From an uncultured Sphingomonadales bacterium (lineage in GTDB: Bacteria; Pseudomonadota; Alphaproteobacteria; Sphingomonadales; Sphingomonadaceae): 42,830 nt of DNA. The first letter of the stretch is position 1. Each line of letters opens with the position of its first letter. Shown piece by piece: positions 24,621 to 32,334 of this stretch. The position numbers and the translations under genes are program-made. The stretch is from NCBI GenBank assembly GCA_903923465.1, contig CAIXXP010000253.1, forward strand, positions 1 to 42,830, read 5' to 3'. The notes beneath the pieces are model-generated. The model had not been told where the DNA came from and did not search any database. It worked only from the letters and a program-made list of their open reading frames with translations.

Positions 24621-25847
24621 CTATAGCCCCAGATATTGCTTGGCGATCAGCGTGCGCTGGATCTCGTTGGCGCCGCCATAGATCGTCGTGGCGCGGCGAT
24701 ACATCGCCTCGGACCAGATGCCCGGCGCCAGTGCCGGCCCCGGTACGGGCTGCGGCTCTCCGGCGATATGGGCGTCATGCGAATAGAAGTAGGCGCCGTG
24801 GTCGCCCAGCGCCTCCACCTGCAATTGGGTGATGCGCTGCACCAGTTCCGCGCCGCGCACCTTTAGCAGCGAGCCGAAATCGACCCTGTGCCCCCCAGAT
24901 TGCCCCCCAGATTGCCCCCCCGATTGGGACGCCGATTGGGAAAGGGCCCGCAGGGTCATGAACTCCAGCGCGAGGAATTCCACCTCCAGTTCGGCAATCT
25001 TGGCCGCGAACAGCGGGTTGTCGAGCAGCGGCCGCCCGCCGCGCAGCGTGGCGGCGGCAATCTGGCGCAGCGTGGCGAGGTTCTGGCGGTTGCGCGGAAT
25101 TTCGGCGGCAAAGGCGCGCTCGTTCTCCAGCAGCGCCTTGGCATAGCCCCAGCCCTTGCCCTCCTCGCCGATGCGGTTGGCGACGGGGGTGCGTACATCG
25201 TCGAGGATCACCTCGTTGAGGCTGTGCTCCTTGCGGATGTCGATGATCGGGCGGATGGCGAGGCCGGGGGCATGGGCATCGACGATCAGCATGCTCAGCC
25301 CGTTCCGCGTGCCCTCGCCGGTGCGCACGAGGAAGAAGATATGGGTCGCCTCATGCGCGCCCGAGGTCCAGATTTTGCGGCCGTTGATGACGTAATCGTC
25401 GCCCTCCACCACTGCCCGGGTTTGCAGCGAGCCGAGGTCCGAGCCGGCGTTGGGCTCCGAAAACCCCTGCGCCCAGCTGATCTCGCCGCGCAGGAACGGA
25501 GGCAGGATGCGCGATTTGAGATCCTCGCTGCCGAAGCTGATGATCAGCGGGCCGACCATCGACAGGCCGAAGATGTCGAGCAGCGGCGCGCCGGCGCGGG
25601 TGCATTCCTCCTCGAAGATCGCCTGCTGGGAGAGGGTCCAGCCGGTGCCGCCGTGCTCCACCGCCCAGTTCGGCGCCGACCAGCCGCGCGCGTGCAGGAT
25701 GCGCGTCCATTCGCGGGTGTCGGAGCGGGGGGCGTGAAAGCCCTGCCGACTGCGCCGGGCCATGTCCGGCGGGAGATGCGCGGCGATGAACGCGCGCACC
25801 TCCTGCCGGAACGGCTCGTCGGCGGGATCGCGCCGGAGGTTGGTCAT
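24621..25847 (-). CDS. Acyl-CoA dehydrogenase (possible alpha subunit), with an SGGQ repeat
   Basis: 408 aa from ATG at 25847. 'WSAPNWAVEHGGTGWTLSQQ', 'GFSEPNAGSDLGSLQTRAVV', 'YVINGRKIWTSGAHEATHIF' and C-terminal 'TTIYGGANEIQRTLIAKQYL' are textbook ACAD motifs; 'ALLENERAFAAE' carries a candidate catalytic Glu region. First gene of the ACAD-ACAD-Ltp-DUF35-hyp-APH operon. A 12-nt tandem repeat encodes SQSGGQSGGQSGG in the helical domain (24890-24925). The 110-nt gap upstream separates it from the co-directional GntR gene. Confidence 0.92.
   Translation of the reverse strand: MTNLRRDPADEPFRQEVRAFIAAHLPPDMARRSRQGFHAPRSDTREWTRILHARGWSAPNWAVEHGGTGWTLSQQAIFEEECTRAGAPLLDIFGLSMVGPLIISFGSEDLKSRILPPFLRGEISWAQGFSEPNAGSDLGSLQTRAVVEGDDYVINGRKIWTSGAHEATHIFFLVRTGEGTRNGLSMLIVDAHAPGLAIRPIIDIRKEHSLNEVILDDVRTPVANRIGEEGKGWGYAKALLENERAFAAEIPRNRQNLATLRQIAAATLRGGRPLLDNPLFAAKIAELEVEFLALEFMTLRALSQSASQSGGQSGGQSGGHRVDFGSLLKVRGAELVQRITQLQVEALGDHGAYFYSHDAHIAGEPQPVPGPALAPGIWSEAMYRRATTIYGGANEIQRTLIAKQYLGL
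24890..24939. repeat. 12-nt tandem repeat in the acyl-CoA dehydrogenase gene
   Basis: About three copies of ccccccagattg, with degenerate continuation (cgattggg), encode a Gln-Ser-Gly-Gly repeat in frame. It sits where ACADs normally have a short helical linker, so copy changes might be tolerated. Confidence 0.75.
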
Positions 25848-25930
25848 GGCATCTCTCGCTTTGGTTTTGATCGGTTGGTTCCCGGGGCGTTTTTTTGACG
25901 ATTTTACCCGGGCCGATTCGTTATGATCTA

Positions 25931-25942
25931 ATAGGTGCCTAC
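25931..25942. promoter_or_regulatory. Candidate operator before the ACAD operon
   Basis: ataggtgcctac contains the near-palindrome TAGG-tg-CCTA and shares 8 of 12 positions with gcagatacctac (26709-26720) in front of the GntR gene. It lies about 85 nt upstream of the ACAD start, between the two genes. Possible GntR target; low certainty. Confidence 0.35.
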
Positions 25943-25956
25943 ATGTCCGCCGCCTG

Positions 25957-26706
25957 TCAATCGATCCCGTCGATGCCCTGCGCCCATGCCTCCACCGTGT
26001 CGCCGGGCACCAGCGCGGCAAAGGCGGCGCCCTGCTGGGTGGCGATGGCCAGCGCCTGCGCGGCGTCTCCGGCCAGAATCGCCTCGCCCAGCCGGCTCCA
26101 CGCGGCACAGCGCATCCGCCGCATCGCCGGGTTGGCGATCAGCACCTGCGAGGCCGCGCTTTCGTCGACGAACTGGCGCGCGATCTGCAGGAACAGGCGC
26201 AGCGCCGGGTTGCCGGCGATGGAGGTCACCAGTTGCTCGAAACTACGCTCCGCCTCCAGAAACCGGGGCAGGTCCTCCGGGTGGCCCTGCGTCGCCAGGT
26301 GATCGAGAAAGGTCCGCAGCCGGGCCTTCTCCGCCACCCGGTCCGACTGGCATGCCAGGGTGAGCAGGCATTGTTGCAGCGCCTGCGTCACCTGCATCAG
26401 ATCGCGCAGATTGGCCTGTTCCACTTGCAGATATAGCGCGGCGGCGCGTGCCGTGGTGCGGCTGTCCGGCCGGGCGGCGTAGCAGCCGCCATGCGGCCCC
26501 ATGCGCTTTTCCAGCAGTTGGTCCTGCTCCAGCACCCGCACCGCCTGGCGAAAGGTCGGCCGGCTGATGGCCAGCAGGTCGCTCAGTTCCTGCTCCGAGC
26601 CGAGGAATTCGCCCGCCGGCGTCGCCAGAGCCAGCTGGCGCAGACGGGCCAGCGCCGCCTTCAGCACTGGCGCGCGGGCACCTTTGGATCGGGGGGCGGG
26701 GTTCAT
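25957..26706 (-). CDS. GntR-family regulator (FadR-type, FCD domain)
   Basis: 249 aa from ATG at 26706. The winged HTH 'EFLGSEQELSDLLAISRPTF' and 'RQAVRVLEQDQLLEKRMGPH' is GntR-type, followed by an all-helical ligand domain (about 90-245) with acyl-CoA or small acid binding in relatives. The start at 26706 is preferred because a perfect 12-bp palindrome (26718-26729) then lies 11 nt upstream, as expected for autoregulation. It is co-directional with the ACAD operon and probably controls it. Confidence 0.85.
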   Translation of the reverse strand: MNPAPRSKGARAPVLKAALARLRQLALATPAGEFLGSEQELSDLLAISRPTFRQAVRVLEQDQLLEKRMGPHGGCYAARPDSRTTARAAALYLQVEQANLRDLMQVTQALQQCLLTLACQSDRVAEKARLRTFLDHLATQGHPEDLPRFLEAERSFEQLVTSIAGNPALRLFLQIARQFVDESAASQVLIANPAMRRMRCAAWSRLGEAILAGDAAQALAIATQQGAAFAALVPGDTVEAWAQGIDGID

Positions 26707-26717
26707 AAGCAGATACC

Positions 26718-26729
26718 TACTTGCAAGTA
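26718..26729. promoter_or_regulatory. Perfect palindrome upstream of the GntR gene
   Basis: tacttgcaagta is a perfect 12-bp palindrome just before the start codon. It overlaps the ribosome-binding region, so a bound regulator would block expression: a likely autoregulatory operator. Confidence 0.5.
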
Positions 26730-26847
26730 CCCGCCACCGCAAGCCGGCGCCCGGACGGCAGGCACCAGCGGCCGGCGATGTCGAGCGCCGCGATACGACC
26801 GCGCGGCAGGCACATGGCCGGCGGCCCGTCCGGCCGATGCGCCGGGC

Positions 26848-27231
26848 CTAGGCCCCCTCGGTCTCCGGCACGAAGACCACGGCTGGCGCGCCATCTATCG
26901 TCTCCACCCTCGCCCGAACCTTCATGCCGATCCGCACGTCGCCGGGAGCTATGCCCACCACGCGCGACATCATGCGCGGCCCTTCGGCCAGGTCGATCAG
27001 CGACACGTTGTAATCCGGAGTGGGCGGCTTGTTGCGCACCGTCGTCACCGAATAGACCACGCCCTGCCCGCTGGCATCGACCCATTCCACATCATCATCG
27101 CCCGTGCCGGGCACAGCAATGCGCGGCGAGAAATAGTAGTCTCCGCCGCGCCGCGAGCGCTGGATGCAGAAGCGCCCCTCCGCCAGAAAGGTGGCGTATT
27201 CGAGTTCCGGATGCTTGCTGATAGTGCCCAT
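26848..27231 (-). CDS. DUF35 OB-fold protein without zinc-ribbon cysteines
   Basis: 127 aa from ATG at 27231, preceded by gaggtgg. The OB-fold reads 'GQGVVYSVTTVRNKPPTPDY', 'NVSLIDLAEGPRMMSRVVGI' and 'IGMKVRARVETIDGAPAVVF', typical of DUF35. The N-terminal ribbon region ('FCIQRSRRGGDYYFSPRIAV') keeps its length but has only one Cys, so it probably does not bind zinc. Divergent from the thiolase-Ltp pair at 27661-30062, with which it probably works. Confidence 0.82.
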   Translation of the reverse strand: MGTISKHPELEYATFLAEGRFCIQRSRRGGDYYFSPRIAVPGTGDDDVEWVDASGQGVVYSVTTVRNKPPTPDYNVSLIDLAEGPRMMSRVVGIAPGDVRIGMKVRARVETIDGAPAVVFVPETEGA

Positions 27232-27660
27232 GTCCACCTCTGGCCCGGCCGCACCGCCATGGGCCGCCCGCGAAATGCGCGGCCCCTTTTACGGCGGCGG
27301 CGCCTGTTTCAGGCCGCTGCCGGGAAGGGCACCCGCCGATATCGGCAGCCTCGGTACCGGGCATGCCGCCGCCGGACAAGGGATATTGTTTCGCGCGCGG
27401 GGCCGCCGGCAAGCGCCGGGAATGCGGGGCCTGGCCCCGCCGGTGGCGCGGGCGAAAATGTGATGTTGCCCGCCGGCGCGGTCTTGGGCATGGTCGGCCA
27501 TGGCGTTGCGATACCGGGTCACGGGGATCCGCGGGGAGGCGCTCGGCCCGATGTTGCACGCGCCGTCGCCAGCCGATACCAGCGCCGCTGACGCACAGTT
27601 GAAATGGCGGAAAACGCGCAGTTCTTCCGCAGCAAACAGAACAGATTCAGGAGACAAGCC

Positions 27661-28860
27661 ATGAGACGCGCAGCCATCGTATCCCCCCTTCGCACAGCGG
27701 TGGGCGCATTCGGCGGAAGCCTGACACCGCTGAAGATGGAGGACCTCGGCACCGCCATTTTGAAGGCGCTGGTCGAGCGCACCGGCATTGATCCGGAACG
27801 TATCGAGGATGTGATCTTTGGCCACGCCTATGGCAGCGGCGAGGCGCCGGCGCTGGGCCGGTGGTGCGCGCTGAACGCCGGGTTCCCCATCAGCGTGGGC
27901 GGCATGGAGATGGAGCGCCGCTGCGGAAGCGGCTTGATGGCGATCTCGACGGCGGCGATGATGGTGCAAACGGGGGCTGCCGACGTGGTCGTGGCCGGCG
28001 GTGTTGAATCCATGAGCAACACCGAATTCTACACCACCGCCGCCCGCTGGGGCGCGCGCATGGGCAGCGTAACGCTCCACGACCGGCTGGAGCGCGGCCG
28101 TGTCCGCTCGCAGCCCGAATGGCGCTTTGGCGTGGTCAAGAGCATGATGGAGACCGCCGACAATGTGGCGGCCGACTATGGCATCACCCGCGAGGAAGCG
28201 GATGAATATGCCGTGCGCAGCCAGCAGCGCGCCGCCGCCGCCTGGGCAGAGGGCAAGTTCGACAACGAACTGGTGCCGCTGAGCGTGCCGCAGCGCAAGG
28301 GCGAGCCGCTGGTCTTTGCGCGCGACGAGGGCATTCGCGGCGACACGTCGATCGAGGCGCTGGCCCGGCTGAAGCCCGTGCATGCCGGCGGCGTCACCAC
28401 CGCCGGCAACGCCAGCCAGCAAAACGATGCCGCGGCCGCCTGTCTCGTCGTCTCCGAGGATCTGCTGAAGGAGCTGAAGCTGGACCCCGCCGCCTGGTTC
28501 GTGAACTGGTCGCTGGCCGGCTGCGAGCCTTCGCGCATGGGCATCGGCCCGGTGCCGGCGGTGGCGAAGCTGTTCAAGAAGACCGGCCTGTCGTTTGATG
28601 ACATGGATCTGGTGGAATTGAACGAGGCCTTCGCCGCGCAGGTTCTGGGCGTGCTGAAGGGCTGGGGGTGGAATGATCCTGACCGCCTGAACGTCAACGG
28701 CGGCGGCATTTCGCTCGGCCACCCGATTGGCGCCACCGGTGGCCGCATTCTCGCCTCGATGCTGAACGAGCTGTCGCGCCGGCAGGGCCGCTATGCGCTG
28801 GAGACCATGTGCATCGGCGGCGGGCAGGGCATCGCGGCGCTGTTCGAGCGGGCGGGCTGA
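27661..28860 (+). CDS. Acetyl-CoA C-acyltransferase (thiolase)
   Basis: 399 aa from ATG at 27661 with caggaga upstream. A complete thiolase: 'AAIVSPLRTAVGAFGGSLTP', nucleophile Cys in 'RRCGSGLMAISTAAMMV' (about 87), 'GGVESMSN', 'LNEAFAAQVL', active-site His in 'GISLGHPIGATGGRI' (about 354) and Cys in 'MCIGGGQGIA' (about 383). It cleaves 3-ketoacyl-CoA in beta-oxidation-like pathways. The 430-nt gap before it (27232-27660) is a GC-rich divergent promoter region in which I see no gene. The Ltp gene follows after 44 nt. Confidence 0.93.
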   Translation: MRRAAIVSPLRTAVGAFGGSLTPLKMEDLGTAILKALVERTGIDPERIEDVIFGHAYGSGEAPALGRWCALNAGFPISVGGMEMERRCGSGLMAISTAAMMVQTGAADVVVAGGVESMSNTEFYTTAARWGARMGSVTLHDRLERGRVRSQPEWRFGVVKSMMETADNVAADYGITREEADEYAVRSQQRAAAAWAEGKFDNELVPLSVPQRKGEPLVFARDEGIRGDTSIEALARLKPVHAGGVTTAGNASQQNDAAAACLVVSEDLLKELKLDPAAWFVNWSLAGCEPSRMGIGPVPAVAKLFKKTGLSFDDMDLVELNEAFAAQVLGVLKGWGWNDPDRLNVNGGGISLGHPIGATGGRILASMLNELSRRQGRYALETMCIGGGQGIAALFERAG

Positions 28861-28904
28861 ACCCGATTGGTTTTGGCAGGCAATTACTGGGTCGGAGTAG
28901 GGAC

Positions 28905-30062
28905 ATGACAGGTTTTCCACGCGGTCGCGCGGCGGTGGTCGGGGCGGCAACCTTCGGCATGGGCTCGGCACCGGGCTACACCTCGAAGGAATTGCTGGCC
29001 AAGGCTTCGCTGGCGGCGCTGGCTGACGCGGGATTGACCGTGGCGGATGTGGACGCCGTGTTTCCGATGCTCTCGGACGATCCGTTCTGTGCGCTCAGCG
29101 TGCCCGAATATCTGGGTATCCGCCCGAAGATCGTCGAGGCCACGCGGACCGGCGGGTCGGCCTTTCAGATCATGGCGATGTGGGCCGCCTTGGCGCTGGA
29201 TGCGCATCTGTGTGACACGGTGCTCATCTGCTATGGCAGCAACCAGTTAAGCGGCGCGGGCGGTCTGGTCCGCAGCGCCGGCGCCGCGCCGTTCCCCTAC
29301 GAATCCGTCTACAAGCCGCGCAATCCGACCACCTCCTATGCGCTGGCCGCAGCCCGGCACATGCACCAGTTCGGCACCACCCGCGAGCAGCTGGCCGAGG
29401 TGGCGGTGGCGGCGCGGCAATGGGCGAAGTTGAACCCCGACGCCTACAAGCGCGAGGACCTGTCGATCGAGGACGTGCTGTCGGCGCGGATGGTCTCCGA
29501 CCCGCTGACGGTGCGCGACTGTTGCCTGGTGACCGATGGCGCGGCGGCCATCGTGATGACGCGGGCGGACCGCGCCGCCGACCTCGTCGAGCGCCCCGCC
29601 TATCTGCTGGGTGCGGCATCGGAGACCTGGCACCGCAACATCTCCGAGCTGGACGATCTGACGGTCACGGCATCGAGTGTGGCTGGCCGCCGCGCCTATG
29701 AGCAGGCCGGCTACACCGCCGCCGATATGGACGTGGTGCAGATTTACGACGCCTTCAGCATCAACACCATCCTCATGCTGGAAGACCTGGGTTTCTGTCC
29801 GAAGGGCGAGGGTGGGCGTTTCGTCGAAGGTGGCGCGATTGCACCCGGCGGACGGCTGCCGGTGAATACCAACGGCGGCGGCCTGTCTTGCGTGCACCCC
29901 GGCATGTATGGCCTGTTCACCATGATAGAGGCGATCACCCAACTGCGCGGCACGGCGGGCGCACGGCAGGTTCCCGGCACCCAACTGGCTTTGGCCCATG
30001 GCAATGGCGGCGTGCTGTCCAGCCAGTCGGTTGCCATTTTCGGCAACCGGGAAACGCTGTAG
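28905..30062 (+). CDS. Thiolase-like lipid-transfer protein (second Ltp)
   Basis: 385 aa from ATG at 28905. 'AAVVGAATFGMGSAPGYTSK' opens the fold; 'TTSYALAAARHMHQFGTTRE', 'DPLTVRDCCLVTDGAAAIVM', 'AADMDVVQIYDAFSINTILM' and the Ltp loop 'VNTNGGGLSCVHPGMYGLFT' follow. The usual nucleophile region reads 'TRTGGSAFQIMAMWAALALD', again without Cys, so a retro-aldolase or lyase role with a DUF35 partner is likely. It forms a plus-strand unit with the thiolase. Confidence 0.85.
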   Translation: MTGFPRGRAAVVGAATFGMGSAPGYTSKELLAKASLAALADAGLTVADVDAVFPMLSDDPFCALSVPEYLGIRPKIVEATRTGGSAFQIMAMWAALALDAHLCDTVLICYGSNQLSGAGGLVRSAGAAPFPYESVYKPRNPTTSYALAAARHMHQFGTTREQLAEVAVAARQWAKLNPDAYKREDLSIEDVLSARMVSDPLTVRDCCLVTDGAAAIVMTRADRAADLVERPAYLLGAASETWHRNISELDDLTVTASSVAGRRAYEQAGYTAADMDVVQIYDAFSINTILMLEDLGFCPKGEGGRFVEGGAIAPGGRLPVNTNGGGLSCVHPGMYGLFTMIEAITQLRGTAGARQVPGTQLALAHGNGGVLSSQSVAIFGNRETL

Positions 30063-30087
30063 CGGCGAACGATTATCGCCGCTCCCG

Positions 30088-31284
30088 TCAGGCGGTGCCG
30101 ACGATGCCCGCGTCGATCAGGCGGGCGATCTCGCCAGAGGGCAAAGACAGGCGCTCGGCCAGCACCTCTTCGGAATGCTGGCCATTGCGCGGGGCGGGGC
30201 GGGGTGCCTGCCGCTCCAACTGGGGCACGGTGGCAAAGGCGCCGGCGGCCGGATAGGCAAAACCGCTGGGGTTCACCGCAGCGCCGAAAATCGGGTTTTC
30301 GGCGACCAGATCCTTGTCGTTCACCGCATCCAGCATGGTGCGATAGGCCGAGTGCACCACGCCGCCCGCATCGAGAGCGACGGCAAGGCTGGCGTGGTCG
30401 CGCTGGCCGATGGCCGCCTCGAACAGCGGAAACAGGGCATCGCGGTGGTTGAAGCGCAGGCCGTCGTCCTTGGCAAAGCTCACCCCCCGCTCGGCCTCTA
30501 TCGCCGCCACCGCACCGGTCAGGTCCAGCGCCGCCAGCAGATTGGCCCATTGGCGCGCCGTGACCACGACGATCATCGTGCGCACGCCATCGGCGGTGAC
30601 GAAATCGCGCCCGAACAGGCCATAGACGGTGTTGCCCATGCGCGGCCGGTTGGCGCCCTGATGCAGCACCTCCGCCACGCCGCCCAGATTGGCGATGGTG
30701 CCGATCGCGACATCCGAAAGGGGAATGCGCACCTCGCCGCCGAGGCCGGTTTCCTGCCGCCGGCGCAGCGCGGCCAATAGCGCGAAGGCGGCATAGGCGC
30801 CAGAGAGCAGATCCCACGCGGGCAGCACATGGTTCACCGGCTCCGGGCCGGCGCCGGTCAGCATCGGATAACCCACCGCATTATTCACCGTGTAATCCAG
30901 CGCCGGTGTGCCGTCGGCCCAGCCCATGACGCGGATGGTCACCAGATCGGCCCGGCCATGCGCCAACACATCGTGGCCCATGAAGCCCTTGGCGGGGAAA
31001 TTGGTGATGACCTGCCCGGTTGCCCGCACCAGCGCCTGCAACAGTTCGCGCCCCTCCGGCCGCCCCAGATCCAGCGCCACCGATTTTTTCGCCCGGTTGA
31101 GGTTCTCCCAATAGAGCGAATCATTGTTTTCCGTCACCGGCCAGCGGCGAAAATCCGGCCCGCCACCGATCTGGTCGACACGGATAACCTCGGCGCCCAT
31201 TTGCGCGCAGTATAGCCCGGCGGTGGGGGACGCGACGAATGACGAGGCCTCGATTACCGACAGGCCGGAAAGCAGATCATACAT
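30088..31284 (-). CDS. Class III CoA-transferase (CaiB/BaiF family)
   Basis: 398 aa. 'LLSGLSVIEASSFVASPTAG' and 'YCAQMGAEVIRVDQIGGGPD' begin the family; 'NRAKKSVALDLGRPEGRELL' and 'VITNFPAKGF' follow. The catalytic Asp lies in 'VLPAWDLLSGAYAAFALL' (about 158). It moves CoA between carboxylic acids, probably activating the pathway substrate or recycling CoA. It is convergent with the Ltp gene (26-nt gap). GntR lies upstream on the same strand. Confidence 0.92.
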   Translation of the reverse strand: MYDLLSGLSVIEASSFVASPTAGLYCAQMGAEVIRVDQIGGGPDFRRWPVTENNDSLYWENLNRAKKSVALDLGRPEGRELLQALVRATGQVITNFPAKGFMGHDVLAHGRADLVTIRVMGWADGTPALDYTVNNAVGYPMLTGAGPEPVNHVLPAWDLLSGAYAAFALLAALRRRQETGLGGEVRIPLSDVAIGTIANLGGVAEVLHQGANRPRMGNTVYGLFGRDFVTADGVRTMIVVVTARQWANLLAALDLTGAVAAIEAERGVSFAKDDGLRFNHRDALFPLFEAAIGQRDHASLAVALDAGGVVHSAYRTMLDAVNDKDLVAENPIFGAAVNPSGFAYPAAGAFATVPQLERQAPRPAPRNGQHSEEVLAERLSLPSGEIARLIDAGIVGTA

Positions 31285-31384
31285 GGCGGGTATACACTCC
31301 AGGCTCCCGGCGGGGCAATCGCGGGCACGGCAGACGCTTGGCAGAGGAAGCGCGCGGCATCAATCCCGCGTGTCGGCCAAGCTG

Positions 31385-31417
31385 GGCCGGCGCACCTCTC
31401 GCTCTGGTGCGCCGGCC
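31385..31417. repeat. 12-bp stem hairpin in the GntR/CoA-transferase gap
   Basis: ggccggcgcacc (31385-31396) pairs perfectly with ggtgcgccggcc (31406-31417) around a 9-nt loop, and the right arm is repeated once more directly after (to about 31434). It has no T-run. It lies in the 190-nt gap between the GntR stop and the CoA-transferase start; it may act as a Rho-aided terminator or processing signal. Confidence 0.5.
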
Positions 31418-31474
31418 AGCTCTGGTGCGCCGGCGCGATCTTCGGCCGTTGCCGGGCGGCGGCTGCGGCGCCTT

Positions 31475-32164
31475 TCAGCGGCTCCCCGCGCCTGCCCGTT
31501 CCGCCATGAGGTTGCGCACCGCCTCGCGCACCTTGTCGACATGGTCGCGGGCGGCGCCTTCGGCGCGTGGCTCGTCGCGCTCGGCAATGGCCTGATACAT
31601 CGCCGCGTAATCGGCCAGGCGCAGGTCGCGCAGCCGGGGCGACTGGTATTGCGAGTAGATGATATGCATGCTGATCGCCGGAAACAGGCGGTTCAGCTCC
31701 CGGTTGCCGGCGACATCGAGCAGCGCGCGATAGAAGGCGCGCCGTGCCGCGCTGAACTGGCCCGGGTGATCGCGCAGCACCGGGTCGGCCAGCCGCGCCA
31801 TCGCCTCGGTCAGCCGCGCGGCTTGGGGGGCATGCGCGAAGTTGCGGGCCGCCGCGCGCACGGCAAGGATGGTGAGCACCTCGGCGACCTCCAGAATCTC
31901 GTAGGTCTCCTGCTCGTCCAATTCCCGGATGACGCTGGAGCGGTTCGGCTGCAAATCGATCACGCCCCGCGCGGCCAGCAATTGCATCGCCTCGCGCACG
32001 GCATTGCGGCCCACCGCAAAGCGCATGGCCAGCTCAGTTTCCACCAGCCGCTGGCCGGTGACCAGCCGGTGATGCTCGAGCTCCTCCATGATCCCCCGGT
32101 ACACCTTCTGCGCCGCGGTCGGCTCGGAGGGCAGGGCGGCAGCCGGTCGCGAAGTTTGGCTCAC
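31475..32164 (-). CDS. GntR-family regulator with FCD domain
   Basis: 229 aa. HTH 'VTGQRLVETELAMRFAVGRN' and 'AVREAMQLLAARGVIDLQPN' (about 36-75), then an FCD domain with 'FYRALLDVAGNRELNRLFPA' and His residues of a possible metal site ('SMHIIYSQY', 'ARDHVDKVREAV'). Divergent from the ACAD-kinase operon. The intergenic DNA carries gattgttctacaatc, a near-ideal FCD-GntR operator. Probably represses both sides until a pathway acyl or acid ligand binds. Confidence 0.9.
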   Translation of the reverse strand: MSQTSRPAAALPSEPTAAQKVYRGIMEELEHHRLVTGQRLVETELAMRFAVGRNAVREAMQLLAARGVIDLQPNRSSVIRELDEQETYEILEVAEVLTILAVRAAARNFAHAPQAARLTEAMARLADPVLRDHPGQFSAARRAFYRALLDVAGNRELNRLFPAISMHIIYSQYQSPRLRDLRLADYAAMYQAIAERDEPRAEGAARDHVDKVREAVRNLMAERAGAGSR

Positions 32165-32181
32165 GCCCTCTCTCCCGCCTT

Positions 32182-32196
32182 GATTGTTCTACAATC
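32182..32196. promoter_or_regulatory. GntR/FCD-type operator gattgt-tct-acaatc
   Basis: A perfect 6+6 inverted repeat with a 3-nt centre that fits the FCD-GntR consensus TnGTnnnACnA. It lies 18 nt upstream of the GntR start and about 140 nt upstream of the ACAD gene on the other side. Confidence 0.65.
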
Positions 32197-32334
32197 GTGT
32201 TCCATAATGTCCAACATGGCGCGAAAGCCCACTCCGGGCAATCTAAAAGCTGCTGGCGAAAAGCTGCTGGCGCCAAACGGGCATTATCAACGCGTAGCCC
32301 CGCATTCGCCGGGCGCGCAGGAGAGGGAACAGGC

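Noticed and set aside
27289..28971. 560-codon minus-strand frame
   Set aside because: Antisense to the complete thiolase; no recognised domain.
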